Shown here: in pieces, positions 1-8,713 of the stretch
Numbering within the stretch: position 1 is the first letter of the stretch
Layout: the number at the start of each line of letters is the position of its first letter
Assembly: GCF_014201335.1 (NCBI RefSeq)
Contig: NZ_JACHEB010000003.1
Location: 1 to 64,000 of the forward strand
Length of the DNA stretch: 64,000 bases
Reading direction: 5' to 3'
DNA from: Tunturiibacter gelidiferens
GTDB lineage: Bacteria > Acidobacteriota > Terriglobia > Terriglobales > Acidobacteriaceae
Notes under the pieces: generated by a model
Databases searched by the model: none
What the model was told of the DNA's origin: nothing
What the model saw: the letters and a program-made list of their open reading frames with translations, nothing else
Translations under genes and position numbers: made by a program

Positions 1-758
1 GATATGACTGTTCTTGCTGCCTGCGAGCAGATCGCCCTCCCAATGACCGGGAACAGCACGGTCCTCAACCTCCGCAGGTCTTTCGCTAATAGAGAGAGCA
101 TCGACGATCTGACCGTGGGACTTTCCGCCAGCCCGAGCGTGCCGTGAACGACGTATCAGCCGCTTGGACCTGAGGTGCTGAACCAGCTCTTTTTTCAGCA
201 CTCCACGGGCCTGGATGAATAAGCTGCGGTAGATGGTTTCGTGGGACACACGCATGCTCTCGTTGCTGGGATAGTGGACCTTCAGCCATTTCGAAATCTG
301 TTCTGGCGCCCAGTCCAGGATCAGTTTACTGGCCACGATGGTACGCAGTTCCTCATGGTTGGCAAGAAGGCACACCTTGGGTCGCAGAGCGGACTCCCAT
401 GCCTGACGGTCGCTTCACTGGCTCGATAGAGTGGACGCCCGCCATGACGTGCCACCTCCCGGCTCACTGTCGACACAGGACGTTGCAACCTGCTGGCTAT
501 CTCCCGGATCGTCGAACCGGCTGCGATTCCTCGTGAGATGTCTTCCCGCTCGGCCAGCGTCAGAGTCCGCGGTGAACGCCGACGAGCGGGAGGAACGATC
601 CCGCCGCGCTGCGTCAACAGGAACCGAATGGAACCATGCCCCTTACCGAAGGCTCGCCCAATGTCATGCAACGACTCGCCCGCCTTCCAGCGCCGCCACA
701 TCTCGATCCGCTGCTCAGTAGAAAGCCTGTTCCCTTTTCCTTGTGCCATAAACACCAC
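1..758 (-). pseudogene. IS30-family transposase, frameshifted and cut by window start
   Basis: The N-terminal part (start near 758) has the IS30 layout: EQRIEMWRRWKAGES, then a second helix-turn-helix (TIREIASRLQRPVSTVSREV) and the ARHGGRPLYRA junction. Around position 400 the frame breaks. After YRASEATVR the expected WESALRPKVCLLANHEEL continues only in another frame, which then stays open to the window edge through APEQISKWL, VSHETIYRSLF and PGHWEGDLL, all typical of the IS30 catalytic region. A single missing base near 400 explains this. The gene is therefore probably inactive, although IS elements sometimes use programmed frameshifts and this one was not tested. The 3' end lies outside the window. 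Confidence 0.85.
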
Positions 759-815
759 CCTTAGAAATCGAATTCATATCAGATGGTGTGTTGCACCGAC
801 CGGTTGAGACCGCCC
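1..815 (-). mobile_element. IS30-family insertion sequence, transposase 5' end side
   Basis: The element contains the frameshifted IS30 transposase and a short non-coding end. The terminal inverted repeat was not resolved because the other end is outside the window. The stretch 780-815 (TGGTGTGTTGCACCGACCGG and following) is the most likely outer end, because coding content stops at 758 and the sequence changes character after about 815. No target-site duplication can be checked. Confidence 0.5.
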
Positions 816-1084
816 GACTTTGCGGGAACTACCAGCATTCGGGAGCCGAGTTGGAAAGCGCCACAATCTCAATCCATGTGCGACGAGTAGGACTACTTCA
901 GCCGCTGGGCGCAGGGGGTTTTCGCGTGCTCCTTGCACTGGGTGCGGTAGGCGGAGTCTACATGACCATGCACGCCACGCTAGCGATACTGATGTCCGGC
1001 GGTATCGGCCGCGACCTTTGACAACGCCCTTTCTTCAAAGAAAAAGCCCGCTCTATAAGAGCGGGCTTTCACGCATCGCAGCGA
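759..1084. other. Gene-free stretch between IS30 end and glutathione peroxidase
   Basis: About 325 bases with no convincing gene. A plus-strand frame that enters near 788 and stops at 1021 has a hydrophobic tail (GGFRVLLALGAVGGVYMTMH). It could be the displaced C-terminus of a gene interrupted by the IS30 element, but it has no start or ribosome-binding site of its own and may be chance. The only clear signal is the hairpin at 1043-1069. Confidence 0.4.
1043..1069 (-). terminator. Rho-independent terminator of glutathione peroxidase gene
   Basis: Perfect 12-bp stem (AAAGCCCGCTCT / AGAGCGGGCTTT) with a 3-nt loop. On the minus strand it is followed by a T run. It lies 16 bases past the stop of the minus-strand glutathione peroxidase gene. 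Confidence 0.85.
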
Positions 1085-1630
1085 CTATGACTTCAGCGCA
1101 GACTCGATCGCCGAGATTACCTGTGGCGAATCCGGCGTCACGTCCGGCTCAAAGCGAGCGATCGGCTGTCCGTTGCGCGCGATGAGGAACTTGGTGAAGT
1201 TCCACTTGATCTCGCCGCCCACGTTAGGCGCCGAAGTGAGGTATTGGTAGAGTGGCGTCTTATCGTCGCCCTTTACCGAGACCTTCGCCATCATCGGAAA
1301 CTTCACGTGGAACTTAGCGCTGCAGAACTGTCGGATCTCTGCATTGGTGCCGGACTCCTGGTTGGCGAAGTTGTTCGCGGGCACGCCAACGATCACCAGG
1401 CCCTTGTCCTTGTATTTCTCGTAGACGGCCTCGAGCGCGGTGTACTGCGGCGTAAATCCGCAGGCGCTGGCAACGTTGACCACCAGCAGGACTTTGCCCT
1501 CGTAGGCACCTAGCGTGGTGGGGTCACCATCGATGGTGCTCAGCTTGAAATGGTAGACGGGCGCGCCGGCATCGGCCACGGCCAAGCCGCTGAGGAACAG
1601 GAACATCAGCATCAGGTAGATCTTTCGCAT
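1085..1630 (-). CDS. Exported glutathione peroxidase family protein
   Basis: A 181-residue thiol-dependent peroxidase of the glutathione peroxidase/BtuE family, expected to reduce hydrogen peroxide and organic hydroperoxides. Residues 1-20 form a typical signal peptide (LMLMFLFLSGLAVADA), so it should act in the periplasm. The active-site loop VNVASACGFTPQY carries Cys57 in place of selenocysteine. The family signatures PANNFANQE (84-92) and KWNFTKFLI (142-150) give the Gln and Trp-Asn of the catalytic tetrad. Cys103 (RQFCSAK) is the likely resolving cysteine, so thioredoxin-type reductants rather than glutathione are plausible. The ATG has a GGAG sequence 7 bases upstream. It is a single gene followed by its own terminator. 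Confidence 0.93.
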   Translation of the reverse strand: MRKIYLMLMFLFLSGLAVADAGAPVYHFKLSTIDGDPTTLGAYEGKVLLVVNVASACGFTPQYTALEAVYEKYKDKGLVIVGVPANNFANQESGTNAEIRQFCSAKFHVKFPMMAKVSVKGDDKTPLYQYLTSAPNVGGEIKWNFTKFLIARNGQPIARFEPDVTPDSPQVISAIESALKS

Positions 1631-1743
1631 GGACGACTCCAGAAAATTGTTATGTGCCCAGTGTAACTGTGCGACTTATTAGCGCACTCATCTCCGGCGC
1701 GGGCAATCCGGAGATGGTAGTCCGGTTTGCCCGTCGAGAGTTT

Positions 1744-3204
1744 TTAGGCGAGGCCGTTGCGGGCGATTACCTCATGATAGAAGTGAGCGCTCATCTTAGG
1801 CGTGCGCTTCTGCGTGGCGAAGTCAACGTAGTTGATGCCGAAGCGATAGGCGTAGCCGTCGGCCCACTCGAAGTTATCCATCAGGCTCCATAGGAAGTAG
1901 CCGCGAACAGGAACGCCCTCGGAGACTGCGCGATGAAGTTGCGTAAGGTAGTTGCGGAGGTACATCACGCGGTCGGAGTCGTAGACGTGACCATCCGGTG
2001 TAAGGACGTCGGTCGAGGAGGCGCCGTTTTCGGTGATGTAAATCTCCTTGACATTCCAGAGCTGCGCGGTGAGCTTCGGGCCCCAGTAGAGCGCCTCGGG
2101 ACCGACGTGCAGCCAGGGGCTCATCATGTGCGGATACGACTCTGGCGGGGGGATGCGGGCGAAGCCGGCTGGTGAGTCATCCGCGCGGATGTAAGTGGGG
2201 GTGTAGATGTTGAGGCCGACAAAGTCGACAGGCGTCCCAATGGCTTTCATGTCGGCGTCGGTAAACTTCGGTGCGTCGGCTCCGGCGTGGGCGAGATAGG
2301 CGTCGGTATAGCGGCCCTCCATGATGACGGTGAGATAGCCTGCATTGACCTCGCGCATCGCCTTGGCAGTGGCGGCGATATGCTCGGGCGTTTCGATGAT
2401 GGGAACGCAGGCGCTCGAATTCTCTGCAAGACCTACCTTGGTGCCGGGCTTTGCGTGTGCGCGGATTGCCTGCACTCCGAGGCCGTGAGCGAGCACAGCG
2501 TGATGCCGAACCTGATTGACGCCAGCAGGTGGAAGCTTGAGGCCGGGAGCATGACGGCCTGAGGCGTATCCATTGACGAAAGAGCTCATCTCGTTGAGCG
2601 TCATAAAGTACTTGACCCGGTCGGAGAGATGTTCGGCGACGTAGCCGGCGTAGTTGGCAAAGGCAACAGAGGTGTCGCGCGACTGCCAGCCACCTTTGTC
2701 TTCGAGCGCCTGCGGGAGATCCCAGTGATAGAGCGTGCAGTAGGGTTGAATGTCTGCTGCAAGCAGTTCGTCAACGAGGCGGTTGTAAAAGTCGAGGCCC
2801 TTTGGGTTGGGCGTGCCGGTACCCACCGGAAAGACGCGTGGCCATGCAACAGAGAAGCGGTAGGTCTTGAGGCCGAGTGCCTTCATCATCTGCACGTCTT
2901 CTTTATAGCGATGGTAGTGATCGTTGGCGACGTCTCCGTTGTCGCCGTTTTTAATCTTTCCTGGGGTGTGCGAAAAGGTGTCCCAAATGGACGGGCCGCG
3001 CCCATCTTCGTTCACTGCGCCTTCGACCTGATAAGACGCCGTCGCAGAACCCCAGAGGAAGCCTTGCGGAAAGGTTCGTGCGGTAGGTGTGGAGGGGGTT
3101 ACTTCGCCGGAGGCTGATGTTGCGATGGTTGTCAGTGCTGTGGGGGCGAGTGCGGCGGATCCAAGGAGACGAGCGAAAGTGCGGCGACTAAATCGATTGA
3201 GCAA
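1744..3204 (-). CDS. Exported beta-glucosidase, glycoside hydrolase family 1
   Basis: A GH1 retaining beta-glycosidase that hydrolyses terminal beta-linked glucosyl or galactosyl residues. The acid/base lies in TLNEM (Glu205) and the nucleophile in YITENGAS (Glu392). FPQGFLWGSATASYQVEGA and DNFEWADGY are further family signatures. The N-terminus has a twin-arginine signal (FSRRTFARLLGSAALAP), so a folded enzyme is probably exported by Tat, which is unusual because most bacterial GH1 enzymes are cytoplasmic. The frame can be extended 7 codons to a TTG at 3225, but the TTG at 3204 has a GAGGGG Shine-Dalgarno 6 bases upstream and is preferred. That gives 486 residues, slightly longer than usual because of the leader. 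Monocistronic. Confidence 0.93.
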   Translation of the reverse strand: MLNRFSRRTFARLLGSAALAPTALTTIATSASGEVTPSTPTARTFPQGFLWGSATASYQVEGAVNEDGRGPSIWDTFSHTPGKIKNGDNGDVANDHYHRYKEDVQMMKALGLKTYRFSVAWPRVFPVGTGTPNPKGLDFYNRLVDELLAADIQPYCTLYHWDLPQALEDKGGWQSRDTSVAFANYAGYVAEHLSDRVKYFMTLNEMSSFVNGYASGRHAPGLKLPPAGVNQVRHHAVLAHGLGVQAIRAHAKPGTKVGLAENSSACVPIIETPEHIAATAKAMREVNAGYLTVIMEGRYTDAYLAHAGADAPKFTDADMKAIGTPVDFVGLNIYTPTYIRADDSPAGFARIPPPESYPHMMSPWLHVGPEALYWGPKLTAQLWNVKEIYITENGASSTDVLTPDGHVYDSDRVMYLRNYLTQLHRAVSEGVPVRGYFLWSLMDNFEWADGYAYRFGINYVDFATQKRTPKMSAHFYHEVIARNGLA

Positions 3205-3366
3205 GAGATACCCCTCGTAAGACAAAGGAAAGTGTAGACGCTTGAACCATCAACTGACAACGACCGGCGATTGAAAGAGAGCTTGTGTCTGCGCGTCGCC
3301 AAGTTTTGCACGTGCATGAGATAGCGGCGCGTGCGCAGGTCCGTTTGAGGTGGTAAACTAGCTCAT

Positions 3367-3465
3367 GTGCCGGGTCCTACGCGACGTAATCCCGCCAACC
3401 CCGCCAGGTCCGGAAGGAAGCAACGGTAACGGGTCATTACGGGCGCAGTAGGTCGCCCGGTGCAC
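3367..3465 (+). ncRNA. ffs: Signal recognition particle RNA, small bacterial type (4.5S)
   Basis: The hallmark apical domain is present: CCGCCAGGTCCGGAAGGAAG followed by CAACGG, with the GGAA tetraloop and the asymmetric loop that bind Ffh. Flanking strands pair (GTGCCGGG with the CCCGGTGCAC end), giving a closed hairpin of about 99 nt. It forms the RNA core of the signal recognition particle that targets membrane proteins co-translationally. Exact ends are inferred from the pairing. Confidence 0.93.
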
Positions 3466-3667
3466 AAATCCCTCCTCCTTGGATTTCCACTCATTACATT
3501 TCGAAAATCTTCCTGTTGTGGGTAAAGTGTGTCTTTTTCAGCACCATGCTCGTCAATGGAAAGGTGACACGCGTACGCTTGTCAGAGAGAATGGTCTCCG
3601 ACGGGTGAACGGCGGTTCATTTCGAATCGGTTCTCTTATTAACAGTCACACTAGATGAGGTGAGAGT

Positions 3668-4684
3668 TTGAGTTTGACGTTGAAACCGCAGACGCGGGTA
3701 CGCGCGAAGATCAGTTCGGTGGGGACCTACGTTCCGCCGCGGTTGTTGACCAATGCGGACCTTGAAAAGATGGTCGCAACCAATGACCAGTGGATTACCG
3801 AGCGGACCGGAATCCGTGAGCGGCACATTGTGGAGCCGGGTGTTGCAACCAGCGATCTGGCGATCGAGGCGGCGAAGAAATGTCTCGCGGTTCGCGGCAT
3901 TGAGGCGAGCGAGTTGGAGGTGATCATCGTAGCCACGGTGACGCCCGATATGTTTTTCCCAGCGACGGCTTGCATCGTGCAGGACAAGCTGGGCGCAAAG
4001 GGCGCATGGGGGTTCGATCTTTCGGCTGCGTGCTCGGGATTTCCCTATGCGTTGCAGGTGGGAGCCAAGCTGGTTGAGAGTGGAATGCACAAAAAGGTCA
4101 TGGTGATCGGAGCGGATGTGATGAGCTCGATCATCGACTACACCGACAGGGCGACCTGCGTGATCTTCGGCGATGGCGCTGGCGCGGTGCTGCTCGAACC
4201 TTGCGAAGAAGGCGAGATTGGACTCGTCGACTACTGGCACGAGATCGATGGTTCAGGTGCTTCGGCGCTTAATATGCCCGGTGGCGGTAGCCTCCACCCG
4301 CCAACCCCCGAAACGGTCGCATCGAAGATGCATTATGTCCATCAGGATGGGCAGGCCGTGTACAAGTTTGCGGTGCGCAAGATGGCCGAGGCTGCAGAGA
4401 TTATTCTGTCGCGCAATGGCTTGGTAGGGAAGGATCTTGGCTGCTTCATCCCGCACCAGGCGAACAAGCGAATCATTCTGTCGACGGCGGAGCGGTTGGG
4501 GTTGCCGGAGGAGTCGGTGATCATCAACATCGACCGGTTCGGAAACACCACGGCGGCTACGATTCCGATGGCTATGCAGACGGCTCTCGAAGAGAAGCGG
4601 TTGAAGAAGGGTGATCTTGTTTTGCTGGCCAGTGTTGGAGCTGGCTTTACGGTGGGAGCTACTCTGTTGCGGTGGGAGTTCTAA
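3668..4684 (+). CDS. fabH: 3-oxoacyl-ACP synthase III (KAS III)
   Basis: FabH starts type II fatty-acid synthesis by condensing acetyl-CoA (or another acyl-CoA) with malonyl-ACP. The Cys-His-Asn triad is complete: Cys122 in [11 protein letters not shown], His263 in IPHQANKRI and Asn293 in [11 protein letters not shown]. The N-terminal [16 protein letters not shown] and the C-terminal [13 protein letters not shown] are family signatures. Length (338 aa) is normal. The start is a TTG preceded by GAGGTGAG. The gene stands alone, downstream of the SRP RNA and followed by a terminator, away from other fab genes. Substrate preference (straight or branched starter) cannot be read from the sequence. 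Confidence 0.96.
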   Translation: MSLTLKPQTRVRAKISSVGTYVPPRLLTNADLEKMVATNDQWITERTGIRERHIVEPGVATSDLAIEAAKKCLAVRGIEASELEVIIVATVTPDMFFPATACIVQDKLGAKGAWGFDLSAACSGFPYALQVGAKLVESGMHKKVMVIGADVMSSIIDYTDRATCVIFGDGAGAVLLEPCEEGEIGLVDYWHEIDGSGASALNMPGGGSLHPPTPETVASKMHYVHQDGQAVYKFAVRKMAEAAEIILSRNGLVGKDLGCFIPHQANKRIILSTAERLGLPEESVIINIDRFGNTTAATIPMAMQTALEEKRLKKGDLVLLASVGAGFTVGATLLRWEF

Positions 4685-4707
4685 CGCAGGTCCCATAAGG
4701 CTTTCGG

Positions 4708-4740
4708 AACGGGTGAAGAGGAGATGCTTCACCCGTTTTT
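4708..4740 (+). terminator. Rho-independent terminator of fabH
   Basis: An 11-bp perfect stem (AACGGGTGAAG / CTTCACCCGTT) with an 8-nt loop and a run of five T, 24 bases past the fabH stop. Confidence 0.88.
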
Positions 4741-4760
4741 ACGTATTGGAGGAAGGCGTG

Positions 4761-5414
4761 ATGATGAAGACAAATATGGTTACTGAATCGAAGACTGATC
4801 GGCGTAGCTTCCTTGCAGCTGCTCTAGCGGCTACTGGTTCGGCCCTGAGCTCCAGTGTCTGCCAAGCTGAAACCGAAGGCCAGGAGCCTCAATCTCAGGG
4901 GCATGTCACGGCAAAATCCCCACTATCCTTCGACAGCCTATATGACACATCTGTCCTGGCTACCACGCTGAAAGGCGAAGCGGCGGATCGGGTTGCACTT
5001 CGTAGACTAGTGGATTCATGGGCGCGCAGTGCCGATCGTCGTCTGGCCGAAGAGCAGTCGAACCTGTTTGTGGAGGACGGGACGATCCTGAACTACGAAG
5101 GGGATCCCGCTACCCACAAGCCACACTCAACGATAAAAGGTAGAGTTGCGATCCGCACCGCACTGGCGGTCCTCAATAAATTCACGGTCACACTGCATAT
5201 GAACGGGCAGAGCGAAGTTGCGATCCAGGGAGATCGTGCTATCGGCGAAACCTACTGTTTAGCTCACGAGTTCTGGGCGGAGACCGACCAACGCAAATTC
5301 CAGACCCTGGGAATTCGTTACCACGATCAATTTCTGCGTCAGGAACATCGGTGGTACTTCGTTGAGCGGCAGGTCATCATCGACTGGTCGGAAACTCGTA
5401 ACTCTCTTCCGTAG
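4761..5414 (+). CDS. Tat-exported SnoaL/NTF2-like protein
   Basis: A 217-residue protein with a twin-arginine leader (DRRSFLAAALAATGSALSSS) followed by a SnoaL-like alpha/beta cone fold region (about 75-205): LRRLVDSWARSADRR, EDGTILNYEG, RVAIRTALAVLNKF, RWYFVERQVIIDW. Members bind or isomerise small molecules; the ligand here is unknown. The frame stays open upstream into the fabH end, but the ATG at 4761 has a strong GGAGGAAGG 8 bases upstream and starts just before the signal peptide, so it was chosen. A second ATG follows directly. The next gene encodes a PadR regulator about 80 bases downstream, but a shared promoter is not evident. Confidence 0.78.
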   Translation: MMKTNMVTESKTDRRSFLAAALAATGSALSSSVCQAETEGQEPQSQGHVTAKSPLSFDSLYDTSVLATTLKGEAADRVALRRLVDSWARSADRRLAEEQSNLFVEDGTILNYEGDPATHKPHSTIKGRVAIRTALAVLNKFTVTLHMNGQSEVAIQGDRAIGETYCLAHEFWAETDQRKFQTLGIRYHDQFLRQEHRWYFVERQVIIDWSETRNSLP

Positions 5415-5462
5415 AGCAGATCGACGATCAGCATTCGACATCTCGAGAGGTTTTACTTGTAT

Positions 5463-5483
5463 TATCTATCTAAAAGATATATA
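5463..5483. promoter_or_regulatory. Imperfect palindrome upstream of padR-type gene, possible operator
   Basis: TATCTATCT-AAA-AGATATATA is an inverted repeat with one mismatch per arm, ending 10 bases before the PadR start codon in an AT-rich stretch likely to hold the promoter. PadR proteins commonly repress themselves from such sites. Its role here is inferred. Confidence 0.45.
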
Positions 5484-5493
5484 GCTCGTAGCT

Positions 5494-6066
5494 ATGAAAA
5501 CGAAGGGCGGCTCGACACCGAATGCTTTGCTTGGGCTTCTGAGCCTCAGGCCAATGTCCGGCTATGACATTCGACAGCTCATCTCGCGATCTATCGGCCA
5601 CTTCTGGAGTGAGAGCTATGGGCAGATCTATCCGGGGTTGAAGCAGCTTGCGGCAGCAGGGTTAGTCGAGAAGAAGACCGAACGCAACAAGGGAAAGCCC
5701 GACCGGCATCTGTACTCGATCACACAGGAAGGGCGCGAACGGCTGCGGGAGTGGTTGAAGATTCCAGTATCAGAAGAGGTCGCGAGGAACGAACTGCTGC
5801 TGAAACTCTTCTTTGGGTCTCATGTCTCGGCCAGCGTTAATCGAGAGCATGTCATGGCAAATATGGAGTTTCATCAACGCGCTTTGAAGGTGTACGCAGC
5901 CACGGCAAAGCAGTTGCGGTTGGATGAAGCGAACGATCCGCAGCTGCCTTATTGGCTGATGACGCTGAACTACGGAAGGCACTACAGCGGAGCGGTTTTG
6001 AAATGGTGCAAAGAGACGCTGGCGGAGTTGGATGCAATAGAAAGCAAGGGAAAAAGGAGGCAGTGA
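5494..6066 (+). CDS. PadR-family transcriptional regulator
   Basis: A 190-residue regulator. Residues 8-90 form the PadR winged helix (NALLGLLSLRPMSGYDIRQLI, SESYGQIYPGLKQLAAAGLVE, DRHLYSITQEGRERLREW), and residues 95-180 form the C-terminal helical dimerisation domain. It fits the PadR-s2/Vir_act_alpha_C class, whose members usually repress a nearby transporter or detoxification gene in response to phenolics or drugs. Its stop overlaps the next start (TGATG), so the downstream membrane protein is the likely partner or target. A palindrome lies directly upstream of the start. Confidence 0.9.
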   Translation: MKTKGGSTPNALLGLLSLRPMSGYDIRQLISRSIGHFWSESYGQIYPGLKQLAAAGLVEKKTERNKGKPDRHLYSITQEGRERLREWLKIPVSEEVARNELLLKLFFGSHVSASVNREHVMANMEFHQRALKVYAATAKQLRLDEANDPQLPYWLMTLNYGRHYSGAVLKWCKETLAELDAIESKGKRRQ

Positions 6067-6752
6067 TGCATGCACTCGATCCGTTGTGGGTAAAGTTCTT
6101 TCTTGCGGTTCATATCGTCGCGGGGTCATCGTCGTTTTTGTTCGCTCCGGTCGCGCTCGCTACTGCGAAGGGCGGCAAGCAACACAAACGTTGGGGGATG
6201 GTCTATCTGTGGTCGATGGGCGTGGTCGCCGCAACTGCAATACCCATGGCTTTTTTCTTTCCTGTGCGTTTTCTGGCGCTTGTAGCTGTGTTCAGCTTCT
6301 ACTTTGCCTTTTCGGCTTATCGCGTTCTGAGGCTGAAGGAGCTGGCGCGCGGCGGAAGCGCAGAGGCTATCGACTGGATTGCCGGGATTGTGACCTTTGC
6401 GACGAGCGCGCTGCTGGCCTGGCTTTCATGGTTTCGGCCAGCAACCATCGAAGTGATTCCAGCGGTGGGGGTGGCATTCGGATTCATCGGAATGTTCGGC
6501 TCTGCGAGGCAGATGGTCTCCTTCGTTCGCAAACCGAAGGAGAAGATGTTCTGGTGGTACACCCATCTCGGGAACTTCATCGGGAGCTATATCGCGGCGT
6601 GGTCTGCCTTCAGTGTTGTGACCTTGACGCGTGTGATTGGCAATCATTGGTACGTGTGGCTGTGGCCGACGATGGTTGGTGTGCCTGCCATCATCGTGAC
6701 CACGGCCTACTATCAGCGAAAGTTTGCTCCGAGAGTAAAGGCTACGGCTTAG
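6066..6752 (+). CDS. Multi-spanning membrane protein, DUF2306-like
   Basis: A 228-residue protein with about seven hydrophobic segments. The first half reads HIVAGSSSFLFAPVALAT, then KGGKQHKRWGMVYLWSM, which resembles DUF2306 proteins (a conserved His in helix 1, then KG-x-H-x-x-x-G and a helix beginning with Met). The function of this family is unknown. The ATG overlaps the stop of the PadR gene (TGATG) and is preceded by AAAGGAGG, so translation is coupled and the protein is probably the PadR-controlled effector. The open frame runs further upstream inside padR, but that part is a shadow. It ends one base from the convergent neighbour. Confidence 0.75.
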   Translation: MHALDPLWVKFFLAVHIVAGSSSFLFAPVALATAKGGKQHKRWGMVYLWSMGVVAATAIPMAFFFPVRFLALVAVFSFYFAFSAYRVLRLKELARGGSAEAIDWIAGIVTFATSALLAWLSWFRPATIEVIPAVGVAFGFIGMFGSARQMVSFVRKPKEKMFWWYTHLGNFIGSYIAAWSAFSVVTLTRVIGNHWYVWLWPTMVGVPAIIVTTAYYQRKFAPRVKATA

Positions 6753-6753
6753 C

Positions 6754-7485
6754 TCAGGCGACGGTGTTTGAGGGTTTGGCGAGGCCATGCTTGCCGGGGT
6801 GGACGGCACGTGACGTTTTATAGAGTTTCCAGAAGGCGAAGGCGCAGCTTGCGAGGATTGCTGTCCAGATCACGATGAGAACCGGAGTCGCGTACTTCGC
6901 CGAAAGACTGTTCCAGAGATGGAGGATGTGCCGCCCGTAGTGAATGCCGAGCCACGCCGCAACAGCGTGGCGCAGGCATCGGCTGATGATGAAGGTGGTC
7001 AGGAACTTTTTGCGCGACATGTTCAGCGCGCCTGCTGCGAGAACGAAGGGACTGAGCGGCATCGGCGGGGGCATGACGGCGGGAAGCGCTACGGAGAGAA
7101 TGGCGTGATTCTCCATCCACTCGCAGACGCGTTTGAAGATGCGAGGCGGAACATGCTTTTCGAGAAAGGCCATCCCTCCGGATTGTCCCACCTGGTAGCT
7201 GAACCATCCGCCAAGCCCTGAGCCTATCGTCGCGAGCAGAATGAGAAGGAACCAGCTTTGATGCTGCGCAGACATCACGATGATCATAATGTCCGTGATG
7301 CCTGGCAGAGGGAGCGGAACGAAGGAGCTATCGACAATTGAAACCAGGAAGACCCCTAGGAGTCCGAACCCGAAAAGAAAGTGAAGAAACGGATTGCGCG
7401 CAGAGTGTTGCGAAGCAGCCTTTTGCGCCGCTAGTGCGAGGTTCTTCGCGGTGATCATGGCAGCTGCGCCGATACTCATAGACAT
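6754..7485 (-). CDS. VTT-domain (DedA/YqaA-like) membrane protein
   Basis: The core FVPLPLPGITDIMIIVMSA, then GSGLGGWFSYQVGQSGG, PRIFKRVCEWMENH and a hydrophobic LSPFVLAAGALNMSRKKF, matches the SNARE-associated/VTT fold of DedA-type proteins. These are implicated in undecaprenyl-phosphate or phospholipid flipping and membrane homeostasis. The conserved proline-rich re-entrant segment (ALPAVMPPPMPLSPF) is present. The frame extends to 7635, overlapping mqnA by 77 bases. Internal Mets at 7485, 7479 or 7458 avoid that, but none has a good ribosome-binding site, so the start is uncertain. Transcribed in the same direction as mqnA just upstream. Confidence 0.78.
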   Translation of the reverse strand: MSMSIGAAAMITAKNLALAAQKAASQHSARNPFLHFLFGFGLLGVFLVSIVDSSFVPLPLPGITDIMIIVMSAQHQSWFLLILLATIGSGLGGWFSYQVGQSGGMAFLEKHVPPRIFKRVCEWMENHAILSVALPAVMPPPMPLSPFVLAAGALNMSRKKFLTTFIISRCLRHAVAAWLGIHYGRHILHLWNSLSAKYATPVLIVIWTAILASCAFAFWKLYKTSRAVHPGKHGLAKPSNTVA

Positions 7486-7558
7486 TAAGACGCGACTGAG
7501 GGAACGGAAGTCGCTGAGATTTTTGAGATTTAGTAGAGCGGCGAGTATAGCAGAGCGC

Positions 7559-8401
7559 TTATAGGAAGCGGAGATCGGGAAGGGCTGGAAGAACATCGAC
7601 CTCAGCGGCATATTGGCGAAATAGTTTGATAGCACGAATGCAATCCGTGTTTAGAACGTAGTGGATGTTATGAGAGAGATAGTGCCGAATGACTTTTGGG
7701 CTCAGGTCGATGCGGGGAGTCCATTGTTCGACCAGCTCTTCGATGTGCAGCAGCCCGTGGTTGCGCGAGGCTTCGAGGTCTTCGACGAGTTTGGCGGCAG
7801 TAAGGCGAGGCGGCCCAAGTGCCTCAGGCCGCACGGCCCATACCGCGGCAACCCAGGGCAGGCCGGTGCGGGTATGCCACTCGTGGGCGAGATCAAACCA
7901 CTCGCACGGTCCGACTTCAGCTTCGATCTGCTCGCGGCGTTCGAGGGCGAGCAGAGCCGGATCACCAATCAGAATGGCGGCGTCGGTCTGTTGCAGCATG
8001 GCGACGGGGTCGGCCTGCGCAGGCAGGAAGGCCGGATGATTGTTGGCGAACTTGCGAAAGAGGATCTCAGCATAAGCCAACGAGCTACGCGAGGCGGTGT
8101 CGGCAGACACCGTCTTCACCGTGCTGAGCGTGTGAGGAGATTTGACGATGAGCTGAATCGAACGCACTTCGTCCAAGGACGCAATCGTACAGCCAGGAAC
8201 GACCGCAAGCTCCGGAGTGAGAGATGCGATTGGGATGAGTCCAAGGTCCGCGCGGTTTGCGAGCAGTTCCGCGGCGCACTGCGACGGCTGCGTGTAGTGA
8301 AGCGAGTAGTTAGTGGCCAGTTCGGCTGCGAGCGGTGCGTGTTCGAAGTCCCACATCAGCGGTGCAGGGTTCAGAAAGTTGATGGCAGCGACACGGAGCA
8401 T
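7559..8401 (-). CDS. mqnA: Chorismate dehydratase, futalosine menaquinone pathway
   Basis: MqnA dehydrates chorismate to 3-enolpyruvyl-benzoate, the entry step of the futalosine route to menaquinone. Diagnostic motifs are LRVAAINFLNPAPLMW at the N-terminus, SADTASRSSLAYAEIL in the middle and AAILIGDPAL, within a periplasmic-binding-protein fold of about 280 aa. The frame can begin at a TTG (8425), but homologous proteins begin at the Met-Leu-Arg-Val-Ala position, so the ATG at 8401 is preferred; neither has a clear Shine-Dalgarno. No other mqn gene is in the window. It implies a menaquinone-dependent respiratory chain. Confidence 0.92.
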   Translation of the reverse strand: MLRVAAINFLNPAPLMWDFEHAPLAAELATNYSLHYTQPSQCAAELLANRADLGLIPIASLTPELAVVPGCTIASLDEVRSIQLIVKSPHTLSTVKTVSADTASRSSLAYAEILFRKFANNHPAFLPAQADPVAMLQQTDAAILIGDPALLALERREQIEAEVGPCEWFDLAHEWHTRTGLPWVAAVWAVRPEALGPPRLTAAKLVEDLEASRNHGLLHIEELVEQWTPRIDLSPKVIRHYLSHNIHYVLNTDCIRAIKLFRQYAAEVDVLPALPDLRFL

Positions 8402-8461
8402 GGAGTGTGAAGACGAAGTGTTCAAAGGACTAGTTTATTAGATGTGTGGGAGGAGCGCTCG

Positions 8462-8665
8462 ATGCAGAGGCGAGTAGTGGCTTTTTATCAGGATGAGGAG
8501 CAGCACTGGGCGGCCCGCCTCGACTGTGGGCATGGTCAGCATGTGCGACATGATCCGCCGTGGATGGTGCGCGAGTGGGTGACGACCGAGGAGGGAAGGG
8601 CGACGCGAATTGGGAGTCTGCTGGAGTGCAAGCTCTGCGACGAGGAGGCAAAAGAGAGTTCGTAG
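8462..8665 (+). CDS. Small DUF3565-type protein with Cys/His motif
   Basis: 67 residues. The pattern LDCGHGQHVRHDPPW, then REWVTTEEGR and LLECKLCDEE, is that of the DUF3565 family, whose conserved Cys and His (CGH...H...CxxC) suggest metal binding. Function is unknown. The ATG at 8462 has GGGAGGAG about 8 bases upstream; a GTG at 8444 is possible but less well placed. It is divergent from mqnA across 60 bases. Confidence 0.8.
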   Translation: MQRRVVAFYQDEEQHWAARLDCGHGQHVRHDPPWMVREWVTTEEGRATRIGSLLECKLCDEEAKESS

Positions 8666-8713
8666 TAGGATTCTCACGACACAGCGCAGATCATTCGGGA
8701 AGGAACCAAAAGA

